The notes under the pieces were generated by a model. It ran no database searches. It saw only the letters and a list, made by a program, of their open reading frames with translations, and was not told where the DNA came from. Shown here in pieces: positions 25,773 through 32,935 of a stretch of 32,988 nt of DNA. The position numbers were made by a program, and so were the translations under genes. The first letter of the stretch is position 1, and the number at the start of each line of letters is the position of its first letter. The stretch comes from Paludibacter propionicigenes (GTDB taxonomy: Bacteria; Bacteroidota; Bacteroidia; Bacteroidales; JAIFNL01): NCBI GenBank assembly GCA_020721325.1, contig DYNA01000031.1, positions 1 through 32,988 of the forward strand, written 5' to 3'.

Positions 25773-27104
25773 ATGTTAAAAACATTCTCAAAAGGCGGCA
25801 TTCACCCACCAGATAACAAACTTTCGGCTGAAAAAGCCATTGAAGTTTTGCCACCTCCCGAAATGGTTAGCATACCCATTTCGCAACACATTGGCGCGCC
25901 GGCTAAGGTAGTTGTGAAAAAAAATGACAAAGTAAAGGTAGGACAAATTATTGCCGAAAGTGGCGGTTTTGTTTCTGCCAATATTCACTCTTCGGTTTCG
26001 GGCACAGTGCTGAAAATAGAAGAAACTTTTGATGCAAGTGGCTACAAGCGCATGTCTGTAACCATAAAAGTAGAAGGCGATGAGTGGCTCGAAACCATTG
26101 ACAGAAAACCCGAAATTATACAGGAATGTTTACTTTCGGCGGAAGAAATTATTGCCAAAATAACTACTGCCGGAATTGTTGGTTTAGGTGGTGCTACTTT
26201 TCCTACGCAAGTTAAATTGATGGTTCCCAGAGGAATGACTGCCGAAGTGTTAGTTATCAACGGAGTAGAATGCGAGCCTTACTTAACTGCCGACGATAGA
26301 TTAATGTTGGAAAAAGGCGAGGAAATTTTAGTAGGCGTTTCTATTTTAATGAAAGCTTTAAACGTAAATAAAGCGATTGTTGGAATTGAAAATAACAAAC
26401 TTTTGGCAATTGCGAACATGGAAAAACTTGCAAAAAAATTTCAAGGCATTTCCATTCAACCACTTAAAGTGTCTTATCCTCAAGGTGGTGAAAAACAATT
26501 GATTAAAGCCTGTATCAATAGAGAAGTGCCATCGGGAGGTTTGCCCATTTCGGTAGGTTCTGTGGTTCAAAATGTTGGGACAGCTTTTGCTGTTTATGAA
26601 GCCGTTCAGAAAAACAAACCACTTTTTGAACGGGTAGTTACGGTAACGGGAAAATCAGTAAAAAAACCGGCAAATTTTTTAGCAAGAATTGGCACACCGC
26701 TTACTAATTTGATAGAAGCAGCCGGAGGTTTGCCCGATGATACCGGAAAAATTGTAAGCGGCGGACCCATGATGGGAAAAGCCTTAAAAAATGCGGAAGT
26801 GCCAATGACGAAAGGTACTTCGGGAGTTTTGATTTTACCAACAGAAGAGGCAAAACGAAAAACGGTACAAGAGTGTATTCGCTGTGCCAAATGCGTAAGT
26901 GCTTGTCCTATGGGCTTAGAGCCTTATTTAATGATGCCACTTTCGGAACGAAAAATATTCGATAAGCTTGAAAAAGAACGCGTTATGGATTGTATAGAGT
27001 GTGGCTCATGTAGTTATACTTGTCCATCGAACCGTCCTTTGCTCGATTATATTAGGCTCGGAAAAGCATCGGTAGGTGCAATTATGCGAAGTAGAAAAAA
27101 ATAA
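25773..27104 (+). CDS. rnfC: Rnf complex NADH-binding subunit RnfC
   Basis: The peripheral NAD(H)-side subunit of Rnf, with FMN and two [4Fe-4S] clusters. The 443-aa protein opens with the typical FSKGGIHPPDNK, then an N-terminal barrel-like part. A nucleotide/FMN-binding core follows with GLGGATFPTQVKL and NGVECEPYLTADDRLML, then an SLBB-like region and two ferredoxin motifs, CIRCAKCVSACP (C368, C371, C374, C378) and CIECGSCSYTCP (C407, C410, C413, C417). It is complete and intact. It begins 12 bp after the PtuB-like gene, and a 183-bp A/T-rich gap follows before a toxin-antitoxin-like pair, whereas rnfD usually follows closely. Confidence 0.96.
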   Translation: MLKTFSKGGIHPPDNKLSAEKAIEVLPPPEMVSIPISQHIGAPAKVVVKKNDKVKVGQIIAESGGFVSANIHSSVSGTVLKIEETFDASGYKRMSVTIKVEGDEWLETIDRKPEIIQECLLSAEEIIAKITTAGIVGLGGATFPTQVKLMVPRGMTAEVLVINGVECEPYLTADDRLMLEKGEEILVGVSILMKALNVNKAIVGIENNKLLAIANMEKLAKKFQGISIQPLKVSYPQGGEKQLIKACINREVPSGGLPISVGSVVQNVGTAFAVYEAVQKNKPLFERVVTVTGKSVKKPANFLARIGTPLTNLIEAAGGLPDDTGKIVSGGPMMGKALKNAEVPMTKGTSGVLILPTEEAKRKTVQECIRCAKCVSACPMGLEPYLMMPLSERKIFDKLEKERVMDCIECGSCSYTCPSNRPLLDYIRLGKASVGAIMRSRKK

Positions 27105-27287
27105 TATTGAATAGTAACTAACTATGGTTCTGTAATTTGAAAATAAGAAAAACGTTGTTTTTTTAAATTTTAGCAACAAGAATCTTTTTTATTATAACTT
27201 TATAATTTTTTTTTAATAAAAAAATATAGATAAACGTTTTAATTAATATATTTTATAAAATACTTTGAAAACAATAAAAAATATGAA

Positions 27288-27515
27288 ATGATGCAACAAG
27301 CAATAACATTACAAACCACAAACAATAGTTTTTTAATTACCATTGATAAAAAATATATAGAACAAGATGTTATTTTTCGTTTAATGAATCGTATTCGATT
27401 GGAATATCTTGTAAAAACGGTTGATTTTGATGAAAATATTGAAATATTGGCAGAAGAAATAAAATCGGATTGGTGGGAGAATAATAAAAAAAGATTGCTA
27501 AGCCCTGAAAAATGA
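27288..27515 (+). CDS. Small antitoxin-like protein paired with PIN toxin
   Basis: A 75-aa acidic protein of no family I can name with certainty. A short beta-rich N-terminus (ITLQTTNNSFLITID) is followed by a helical stretch and an acidic C-terminus with SDWWENNKKRLL. Two ATG codons are adjacent at 27288 and 27291; either may be used. It overlaps the following PIN-domain gene by ATGA, and the size, order and overlap are those of an antitoxin upstream of its toxin. The N-terminus could be the DNA-binding or dimerising part and the helices the toxin-wrapping part, which is inference. It stands within the Rnf operon between rnfC and rnfD. Confidence 0.6.
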   Translation: MMQQAITLQTTNNSFLITIDKKYIEQDVIFRLMNRIRLEYLVKTVDFDENIEILAEEIKSDWWENNKKRLLSPEK

Positions 27516-27934
27516 AAAAACGAGTTGTTATTGATACGAATATAATATTCAAGTCTTTACGTTCTAAGTATTCAAAATATAGAGATATTCTGGACAAAAA
27601 TGATTTAGTTTTTTATTGTCCAAACTATTTAATATCTGAAATTTTTAAACATAAAGAACGTATGATTAAAGCTTCAAAAGTTGGAGAAGAAGGGGTCTAT
27701 GAATTACTTGAAAAAACATTGCAAAAAATTAATTTTGTAAATGAAGAATTTATTTCTTTAGAAAATTTAATTTATGCTAACCGATTATGCAACGATATTG
27801 ACGAAAAAGACACTTTATTTGTTGCATTATCATTAGAATTTGCTTGTGATTTTTGGACAAAAGATGAAGAATTAATACTTGGTTTAAAACAAAAGGGTTT
27901 TCATTCTTTTTTCGATGATTCGGTATATTTTTAA
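27512..27934 (+). CDS. PIN-domain ribonuclease-like toxin
   Basis: A 140-aa PIN-domain protein. The N-terminal VVIDTNIIFKSL supplies the first acidic residue (D8) and conserved N10. E43 (SEIFKHKE), D97/D100 (DIDEKDTLFVAL) and D118 (WTKDEEL) complete the usual acidic metal site. PIN toxins of toxin-antitoxin pairs cut RNA, often tRNA or rRNA; the target here is unknown. Its start overlaps the small protein upstream by 4 bp. A 192-bp A/T-rich gap then leads to rnfD, where a near-match promoter (TTTA at 28023-28026, TTACTTTG at 28047-28054) might restart transcription. It is intact, so probably still functional. Confidence 0.82.
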   Translation: MKKRVVIDTNIIFKSLRSKYSKYRDILDKNDLVFYCPNYLISEIFKHKERMIKASKVGEEGVYELLEKTLQKINFVNEEFISLENLIYANRLCNDIDEKDTLFVALSLEFACDFWTKDEELILGLKQKGFHSFFDDSVYF

Positions 27935-28126
27935 ATTTTTAAAAACAATAATTTGCATTTAAAAATATATTCTTTTGTGTGATATAAAAGTGAAATTGAT
28001 TTTTTTAAGAGATTACAAATTGTTTAAAGTATTAAATTTAAAATATTTACTTTGATAAAAATAATTTTAAATTTATAATTCATTATTTATATTTAAAAAT
28101 AATCTAATATTGAAATATAAAAAAAT

Positions 28127-29131
28127 ATGAGCAATTTATTAAATGTTTCGCTTTCGCCCCACGCCAAAGGCGCGGAGAGTGTAAACAAACTGATGCGAAA
28201 TGTAATTGTAGCTATGATTCCGGCATTGTTTGTTTCCATTTACTTTTTTGGCTTGGGAGCTATTGTGGTAACGAGTGTTTCGGTGCTTTCGTGCATGTTT
28301 TTTGAATGGATTATTTCAAAATATTTGTTGAAAAAAGAACCCACACTCACCGATGGCTCGGCTATAATAACCGGTATGCTTTTGGCTTTTAACGTACCAA
28401 GTAATTTACCTGTTTGGATTGTCATTATCGGAGCTTTGGTTTCGATAGGTGTTGCAAAAATGTCGTTTGGAGGCTTAGGAACTAATATTTTTAATCCGGC
28501 ATTGGTAGGCAGAGTTTTTTTGCTGATTTCTTTTCCGGTACAAATGACAAGCTACCCTTTGCCTTCGGTTTCTTTTGTAGCTTATACCGATGCCGTTACC
28601 GGAGCTACGCCCATGTCTATTTTAAAAGAAGGAATCAAAAACGGCGAAAAAGTACAAGATATTTTAAAAGGTTTACCTTCATTAACCGAAATGTTTTTAG
28701 GTAAAATTGGCGGTTCGTTGGGCGAAGTAGCCGCGCTGGCTTTGCTTATCGGAATGATTTATATGCTGGTTACTAAAACCATTACTTGGCACATTCCGGT
28801 TTCGGTTTTGGGAAGCATTTTTCTGATTGCAAGCATTTTATGGCTGGTGAACGATGAAAAATTTGTCAATCCGTTTTTTCACTTATTTACCGGAGGCATT
28901 ATGCTGGGAGCTATTTTTATGGCAACCGATTACGTTACTTCGCCCATGACCGTCAAAGGACAGATTATTTACGGCATCGGTATCGGATTGCTCACAATCA
29001 TTATACGCGTAGCGGGTGCGTATCCCGAAGGCATTTCGTTTGCTATTTTGCTTATGAACGGTGCTACTCCGCTGATTAACATGTATGTAAAACCTAAACG
29101 TTTTGGGGAGGTGAAAAAAGATGGCAAGTAA
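28127..29131 (+). CDS. rnfD: Rnf complex membrane subunit RnfD
   Basis: A polytopic subunit of Rnf carrying covalently bound FMN. The 334-aa protein starts SNLLNVSLSPHAK and contains LTDGSAIITGMLLAFNVP and GGLGTNIFNPALVGRV, both typical of RnfD/NqrB. The flavinylation motif is TGAT at 158-161 in DAVTGATPMSIL, where the second threonine (T161) is the expected attachment site. About eight to ten hydrophobic helices are visible. It overlaps rnfG by 11 bp, so the two are translationally linked. Upstream lies the PIN toxin gene instead of rnfC. Confidence 0.95.
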   Translation: MSNLLNVSLSPHAKGAESVNKLMRNVIVAMIPALFVSIYFFGLGAIVVTSVSVLSCMFFEWIISKYLLKKEPTLTDGSAIITGMLLAFNVPSNLPVWIVIIGALVSIGVAKMSFGGLGTNIFNPALVGRVFLLISFPVQMTSYPLPSVSFVAYTDAVTGATPMSILKEGIKNGEKVQDILKGLPSLTEMFLGKIGGSLGEVAALALLIGMIYMLVTKTITWHIPVSVLGSIFLIASILWLVNDEKFVNPFFHLFTGGIMLGAIFMATDYVTSPMTVKGQIIYGIGIGLLTIIIRVAGAYPEGISFAILLMNGATPLINMYVKPKRFGEVKKDGK

Positions 29132-29705
29132 AAAAGAATCAACTTTCGGAAATATGGTGGTGGTGCTTTTTGTAATTTCGTTGATTTCGGCTACAACGCT
29201 GGGGTTTGTGTACGAACTCACCAAAACGCCCATTCAAAAAGCTCAACTCAAAAAACAGGAATTGGCTATAGCCGAAGTCGTTCCGCCTTTCGATAACAAT
29301 CCCATGAAAGAAGCCGAAACGGTGAAATTGAGCAACGGCGGCGAACTTACTTTTTTTCCGGCAAGGAAAAACAACGAATTGGTGGGTGTAGCCGTAAAAA
29401 CTTACAGTGAATCTGGCTTTTCGGGGCGAATAGACATTATGGTAGGCTTTAAACCCGACGGAACCATTATCAACACTTCGGTTTTAGAACACAAAGAAAC
29501 GCCCGGATTGGGTGATAAAATGAGCAAAACCAAATCCAAGTGGAGCGAACAATTCAACGACAAAGACCCCAAAGTTTACAAAGTAAAAGTAACCAAAGAC
29601 GGCGGAAATGTAGATGCAATAACGGCTTCAACCATTAGTTCGCGGGCTTTTTGTCAAGCAGTGGATTTGGCTTACGCCGAATTTATGAAAAAATATAAAA
29701 AATAA
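29121..29705 (+). CDS. rnfG: Rnf complex flavoprotein subunit RnfG
   Basis: A 194-aa subunit with one N-terminal membrane helix (about 11-31) and an extracytoplasmic FMN-binding domain that receives covalent FMN from an ApbE-type transferase. Family features are VLEHKETPGLGDKM (121-134) and the flavinylation site DAITASTISSRAF (165-177), with T171 as the expected FMN-bearing residue. The motif reads TAST rather than the common (S/T)GAT, a variant noted as a finding. The start lies within the end of rnfD (11-bp overlap). Directly after the stop begins an array of 7-bp repeats. Confidence 0.94.
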   Translation: MASKKESTFGNMVVVLFVISLISATTLGFVYELTKTPIQKAQLKKQELAIAEVVPPFDNNPMKEAETVKLSNGGELTFFPARKNNELVGVAVKTYSESGFSGRIDIMVGFKPDGTIINTSVLEHKETPGLGDKMSKTKSKWSEQFNDKDPKVYKVKVTKDGGNVDAITASTISSRAFCQAVDLAYAEFMKKYKK

Positions 29706-29747
29706 TTGTTAATTGTTAATTGTTAATTGTTAATTGTTAATTGTTAA
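29706..29747 (+). repeat. 7-bp tandem repeat TTGTTAA x6
   Basis: Six perfect copies of TTGTTAA begin at the base after the rnfG stop codon and fill the first part of the 101-bp rnfG-rnfE gap. A pure repeat of this kind is prone to slippage, so copy number may vary between strains. Confidence 0.9.
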
Positions 29748-29755
29748 AAATTAAT

Positions 29756-29796
29756 CATTTAACCATTTTAACCATTTAACCATTTAACCATTTAAC
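29756..29796 (+). repeat. 8-bp tandem repeat CATTTAAC x5
   Basis: Five units of CATTTAAC (the second has one extra T) end 10 bp before the rnfE start codon. The complement of this unit reappears just after rnfE at 30392-30407. Confidence 0.88.
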
Positions 29797-29806
29797 CATA
29801 GATTTT

Positions 29807-30388
29807 ATGAAAATAAATATTTTAACAAAAGGTTTATTAAAAGAAAATGCAGTGTTTGTGCTACTTTTGGGCATGTGTCCCACTTTGGGAACAACTACTT
29901 CTGCCATAAACGGAATGGGCATGGGCTTGGCAACAACTTTTGTGCTGGTGATGTCCAATTTAGTGGTTTCGCTGGTGAAAGACTTTATTCCCGATAAAGT
30001 GCGTATTCCGGCATTTATAGTCATTATCGCTTCGTTTGTAACCGTAGTTGAGTTAAGTATGCAGGCATTTTTGCCCGATTTGTTTGCGGTTTTGGGCTTG
30101 TTTATTCCGCTCATTGTGGTAAACTGCATTATTTTGGGGCGTGCCGAAGCCTTTGCTTCCAAAAACAATCCCTTCGACTCGATACTCGATGGTTTGGGCA
30201 TGGGGCTTGGATTTACGCTGGCTCTTACTATTTTAGGTGCTTTGCGCGAAATCTTAGGCAATGGCTCTATTTTCGATTTCAAATTCATTGGAGCGGAAAG
30301 CAATGGAATGATAATATTTGTGCTGGCTCCGGGTGCATTCCTTGTTTTGGGCTATTTAATTGCCATTGTAAACAAAATCAACAAATAA
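29807..30388 (+). CDS. rnfE: Rnf complex membrane subunit RnfE
   Basis: A 193-aa integral membrane subunit of the ion-pumping core, homologous to RnfA and NqrD, with six membrane helices. Family features include GLLKENAVFVLLLGMCPTLG near the N-terminus (the conserved Cys of the intramembrane Fe-S site), FIPLIVVNCIILGRAEAFA (the second conserved Cys) and GLGFTLALTILGALREILG. It is complete. Repeat arrays bracket the gene on both sides, leaving only 10 bp between the left array and the start codon, so ribosome access may be affected by RNA folding. Confidence 0.95.
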   Translation: MKINILTKGLLKENAVFVLLLGMCPTLGTTTSAINGMGMGLATTFVLVMSNLVVSLVKDFIPDKVRIPAFIVIIASFVTVVELSMQAFLPDLFAVLGLFIPLIVVNCIILGRAEAFASKNNPFDSILDGLGMGLGFTLALTILGALREILGNGSIFDFKFIGAESNGMIIFVLAPGAFLVLGYLIAIVNKINK

Positions 30389-30391
30389 AAT

Positions 30392-30431
30392 TAAATGGTT
30401 AAATGGTTAAATTGTTAAATTGTTAAATTGT
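30392..30431 (+). repeat. 8-bp tandem repeat TAAATGGT/TAAATTGT x5
   Basis: Two TAAATGGT units followed by three TAAATTGT units, starting 4 bp after rnfE. The first part (GGTTAAATGGTT) is the reverse complement of AACCATTTAACC in the array before rnfE. Confidence 0.88.
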
Positions 30432-30454
30432 TTTTATTATAAAAAAATATCAAA

Positions 30455-30496
30455 CATTAATCATTAAACATTAATCGTTAAACATTAATCATTAAA
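30455..30496 (+). repeat. 14-bp tandem repeat CATTAATCATTAAA x3
   Basis: Three 14-bp units with one substitution (CG for CA in the middle copy) end 4 bp before the GTG start of rnfA. Each unit is itself two similar 7-mers. Confidence 0.85.
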
Positions 30497-30500
30497 AAAA

Positions 30501-31079
30501 GTGGAATATTTTTTAATTATCATATCGGCTATTTTTGTTAATAACATTGTATTAGCAAAATTTTTGGGCGTTTGTCCGTTTTTGGGAGTTTCCAAACGGG
30601 TAGAAACCTCTTTGGGCATGGCGGCTGCCGTAACTTTTGTTATGGTGATAGCCACCATTGTTACTTACTTGTTGCAAAAATACATACTCGATGCCTTAGG
30701 CATTGGTTTTATGCAAACCATTACATTTATTTTGGTTATTGCATCTTTGGTACAAATGGTTGAAATTATTTTGAAAAAAGTAAGTCCGGCATTGTATCAA
30801 GCCTTAGGTATCTTTTTGCCTTTGATTACAACCAATTGTGCTGTTTTGGGAGTTGCTATTTTGGCAGTTTCGCCCAGTTTGAATTACAATCTTTTAGAAG
30901 GTGTGGTATTTGCATTTGCCACTTCTTTGGGCTTTGGCTTGGCATTGACCCTTTTTGCAGGCATTCGCGAGCAACTCGATTTGACCAACATTCCGCAAGG
31001 CATGAAAGGAACGCCTATAGCTTTGCTTGTTGCCGGACTTTTGGCAATGGCTTTTATGGGTTTTACCGGAATTGCATAA
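30501..31079 (+). CDS. rnfA: Rnf complex membrane subunit RnfA
   Basis: A 192-aa integral membrane subunit that forms the core with RnfE, homologous to NqrE, with six membrane helices. It starts at GTG (30501) with EYFLIIISAIFVNNIVLAKF and has the conserved LGVCPFLGVSKR (Cys of the intramembrane Fe-S site), LPLITTNCAVLGVAIL (second Cys) and a final GLLAMAFMGFTGIA. It is the last rnf gene. The alkyltransferase gene begins 34 bp after its stop and probably shares the transcript. A repeat array sits immediately before its start. Confidence 0.95.
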   Translation: MEYFLIIISAIFVNNIVLAKFLGVCPFLGVSKRVETSLGMAAAVTFVMVIATIVTYLLQKYILDALGIGFMQTITFILVIASLVQMVEIILKKVSPALYQALGIFLPLITTNCAVLGVAILAVSPSLNYNLLEGVVFAFATSLGFGLALTLFAGIREQLDLTNIPQGMKGTPIALLVAGLLAMAFMGFTGIA

Positions 31080-31113
31080 CGATAATCATTCGTTAATTTT
31101 TTTTACAAAAAAA

Positions 31114-31587
31114 ATGGAAACAATTGCATATTATTCGCCCATTGGCACCATAGAAATTACTGGAACTGATGAGCAGATTTTTTACATGAAGACCATTGAA
31201 GGCGAATCGAAATTTTCCTCCGAAACTTCTTTGAACCAGCTCAATAAATGCAAGTTGCAATTGGAAGAATATTTTTCGGGCAAACGAAATTTTTTTGAAT
31301 TAAACATCAATGAAGATGTCGGAACGGATTTTCAACGCAAAGTGTGGACTGAATTGAGAAAAATTCCTTACGGAGAAACGGTTTCGTATGGCGAAATAGC
31401 CCGAAGAATAGGAAACCCCAAAGCCAGTAGAGCCGTAGGTTTGGCAAATAATAAAAATCCGAATTGGATAATTACGCCCTGCCACCGTGTAATAGGCGCA
31501 AACGGCAAAATGGTTGGCTTTGGTGGCGGAATTTGGCGAAAAGAGTTTTTGCTTCGGCTCGAAAAAGAATACAAAACGCACGAATAA
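31114..31587 (+). CDS. ogt: Methylated-DNA--[protein]-cysteine S-methyltransferase
   Basis: A suicide repair protein that removes alkyl groups from O6-alkylguanine (and O4-alkylthymine) in DNA to its own cysteine. The 157-aa protein has an N-terminal ribonuclease-H-like domain (about 1-68) and the C-terminal DNA-binding/active domain, with QRKVWTELRKIPYGETVSYG, the RAVGLANNKNP helix and the active site PCHRVIG with C123. The frame is open further upstream to 31027, but METIAYYSPIG at 31114 is the typical opening and avoids overlap with rnfA. There is no AdaA domain. Confidence 0.95.
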   Translation: METIAYYSPIGTIEITGTDEQIFYMKTIEGESKFSSETSLNQLNKCKLQLEEYFSGKRNFFELNINEDVGTDFQRKVWTELRKIPYGETVSYGEIARRIGNPKASRAVGLANNKNPNWIITPCHRVIGANGKMVGFGGGIWRKEFLLRLEKEYKTHE

Positions 31588-32176
31588 TCTCAAATTCAAT
31601 AAATTAACAAAATATTATTTTTTGTATATTATTTTGTTTATTTTTAAAGATTTACACAAATGCCTATTTATTTTTTACACTTGCCACTCTGACCGAAAAG
31701 GCTACCGATAAAAATTGATTTTTTCGGCAAACATTTTAATGCGTCAGAAATCCTAAAATTATATTAAAAAAAGAACCCTAACGATTTTTTATTTGTATAT
31801 ACTGCAAACAGTTTGTTATTTAACTTTTCCAATGTTATAGAACTTTGGAAAAGATGTAGTTACGTAATAATAAATATTAAAATTTATCCCGTTTTTAGTA
31901 TTATGCACCATAAGAAAAAGTAAGTGTTTTTCATTTTCATTTTGAAAAAATGAATCAATTGTTTTTTTTATAAAACTTTATAGATTTGATGCAAATTGAT
32001 ATTTGTTAATTTATAATTTATTTACGGTCTGACCGATGTTGTTCATTATAAATGTTTTAGTGTATAGTCATCAACCAAACAAGTCGGACGGAAGGAAATT
32101 TAATAAACAATGTAATTTTTAGTATTTTTAGAAAACCGCTAAAAAACTGTTTTTACAAACAGAATTTTATACAAGT
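31588..32176. other. Intergenic region after ogt
   Basis: 589 bp without a recognisable gene. Besides the terminator hairpin it has a 7-bp inverted repeat CCGAAAA (31693-31699)/TTTTCGG (31721-31727) and a smaller one CGGT-CTG-ACCG (32025-32035). The word TCTGACCGA appears at both places. No promoter with both boxes is seen. Confidence 0.5.
31606..31638 (+). terminator. A/T-rich hairpin after ogt
   Basis: AACAAAATA (31606-31614) pairs with TATTTTGTT (31630-31638) across a 15-nt loop, followed by TATTTTTAA, 18 bp after the ogt stop. All but two of the nine pairs are A-T, so the terminator call is weak. Confidence 0.4.
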
Positions 32177-32407
32177 ATGATTATTGCCATTTTAGTCTTT
32201 TTTTCGTTGCTTATCTTATTGCTTTTGAAGCATATACAAAATAAAAACAAGCGTTTGAAACAAGAAAAAGATAAGGTAGAAAAGGAATTATCGAAAAGAA
32301 TTGACGTTTTAGCTTATGCCATAGAAGGATTCGGAATTATACGCCACGATTTGCAAAATTTACAAAACACCAAATTAATATGCAAATTTTTTTCCACTTT
32401 TTTTTAA
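32177..32407 (+). CDS. Small single-pass membrane protein, possibly a gene remnant
   Basis: A 76-aa ORF of unknown function, and doubtful as a gene. Residues 1-18 are a strongly hydrophobic helix, then a Lys/Glu-rich coiled coil (KRLKQEKDKVEKELSKRID, about 30-48), then IEGFGIIRHDLQNLQN (49-64). RHDLQN resembles the RHD(x)xN H-box of some sensor histidine kinases (AgrC/LytS-like). That would make this the 5' remnant of a kinase cut just after its H-box, since the frame ends in a T-rich tract encoding FFSTFF. The N-terminal composition is protein-like, unlike the flanks. No promoter consensus precedes it. Alternatives are a genuine small membrane protein or chance. Confidence 0.35.
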   Translation: MIIAILVFFSLLILLLLKHIQNKNKRLKQEKDKVEKELSKRIDVLAYAIEGFGIIRHDLQNLQNTKLICKFFSTFF

Positions 32408-32581
32408 TTTTTTTTACATTTTTTTTCAGTATAAAATTTATTTTATTGAAAATCAATAAGGTAAAATAGATTAATATTTCTTTGTAAAATGTTAAAATTT
32501 AAAATACATGCTTTTTTATAACTATTTTTTTAAAAACTATTTTTATATAAACTATTAAAAACTACTTTTATCTCGTTTATT

Positions 32582-32635
32582 AAACAAAAAAATCCTAAAA
32601 AATCATAACAATCCTAAAAAATCAGCGTTCCCATT
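32582..32635 (+). repeat. Dispersed repeat, block 1 (copy B)
   Basis: Inverted partner of 20054-20106. It has two AATCCTAAAAAATCA units and an ATCAGCGTTCCCATT end, followed by an A run. The same ending (ATCAGTGTTCCCATT plus A run) closes the block at 32681-32758. Confidence 0.8.
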
Positions 32636-32643
32636 AAAAAAAA

Positions 32644-32667
32644 CTTTGCGTCTTTGCGTCTTTGCGT
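32644..32667 (-). repeat. CTTTGCGT x3 tandem repeat
   Basis: Three perfect 8-bp units. The reverse complement is found as two units at 17242-17258. Confidence 0.8.
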
Positions 32668-32680
32668 GAAAACAAAAAAA

Positions 32681-32758
32681 TTCGTACATTCGTGGTCAAA
32701 AAAAAATCCGTGAAAATCAGTCCAATCCGTGTAATCAGTGTTCCCATTAAAAAAAAAA
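32681..32758 (+). repeat. ATCCGTG/ATCAGT-type dispersed repeat
   Basis: Made of short related words (ATTCGTGG, AATCCGTGAAAATCAGT, AATCCGTGTAATCAGT) and ending GTTCCCATT before an A run. A degraded, inverted relative (GGGAACATGGATAAGACGGA) is at about 20017-20036. Confidence 0.65.
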
Positions 32759-32792
32759 TTCAATTTTTGTTGCACATTTCAAACTTTTTTTG

Positions 32793-32800
32793 TATATTTG
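32793..32800 (+). promoter_or_regulatory. Candidate -7 box near the window end
   Basis: TATATTTG matches the -7 consensus. A TTTG lies at 32766-32769, but the 23-bp spacer is longer than the ideal. It would drive a gene beyond the right edge, through repeat block 2. Confidence 0.4.
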
Positions 32801-32874
32801 CATAAATTTTAAATAAGGCAATCCGATTTATTTCAAAATTACCAAGAAAATAAGGCTAAAAATCAGAATAAAAA

Positions 32875-32935
32875 AACCTTATTCCCTTAGTAACAAACGA
32901 AATAAACTTCGCTGGAAAACCTTATTCCCTTATTA
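32875..32935 (+). repeat. Dispersed repeat, block 2 (copy B)
   Basis: Inverted partner of 20126-20186. Two AACCTTATTCCCTTA words flank TAACAAACGAAATAAACTTC; the core differs from copy A by only a few bases. Confidence 0.8.

Noticed and set aside
29706-30496. CRISPR array
   Set aside because: The repeats are 7-14 bp, directly tandem, without spacers and without cas genes.
31027-31113. Longer start for the alkyltransferase, overlapping rnfA
   Set aside because: The extra residues are the rnfA sequence in another frame; METIAYYSPIG at 31114 is the family opening.
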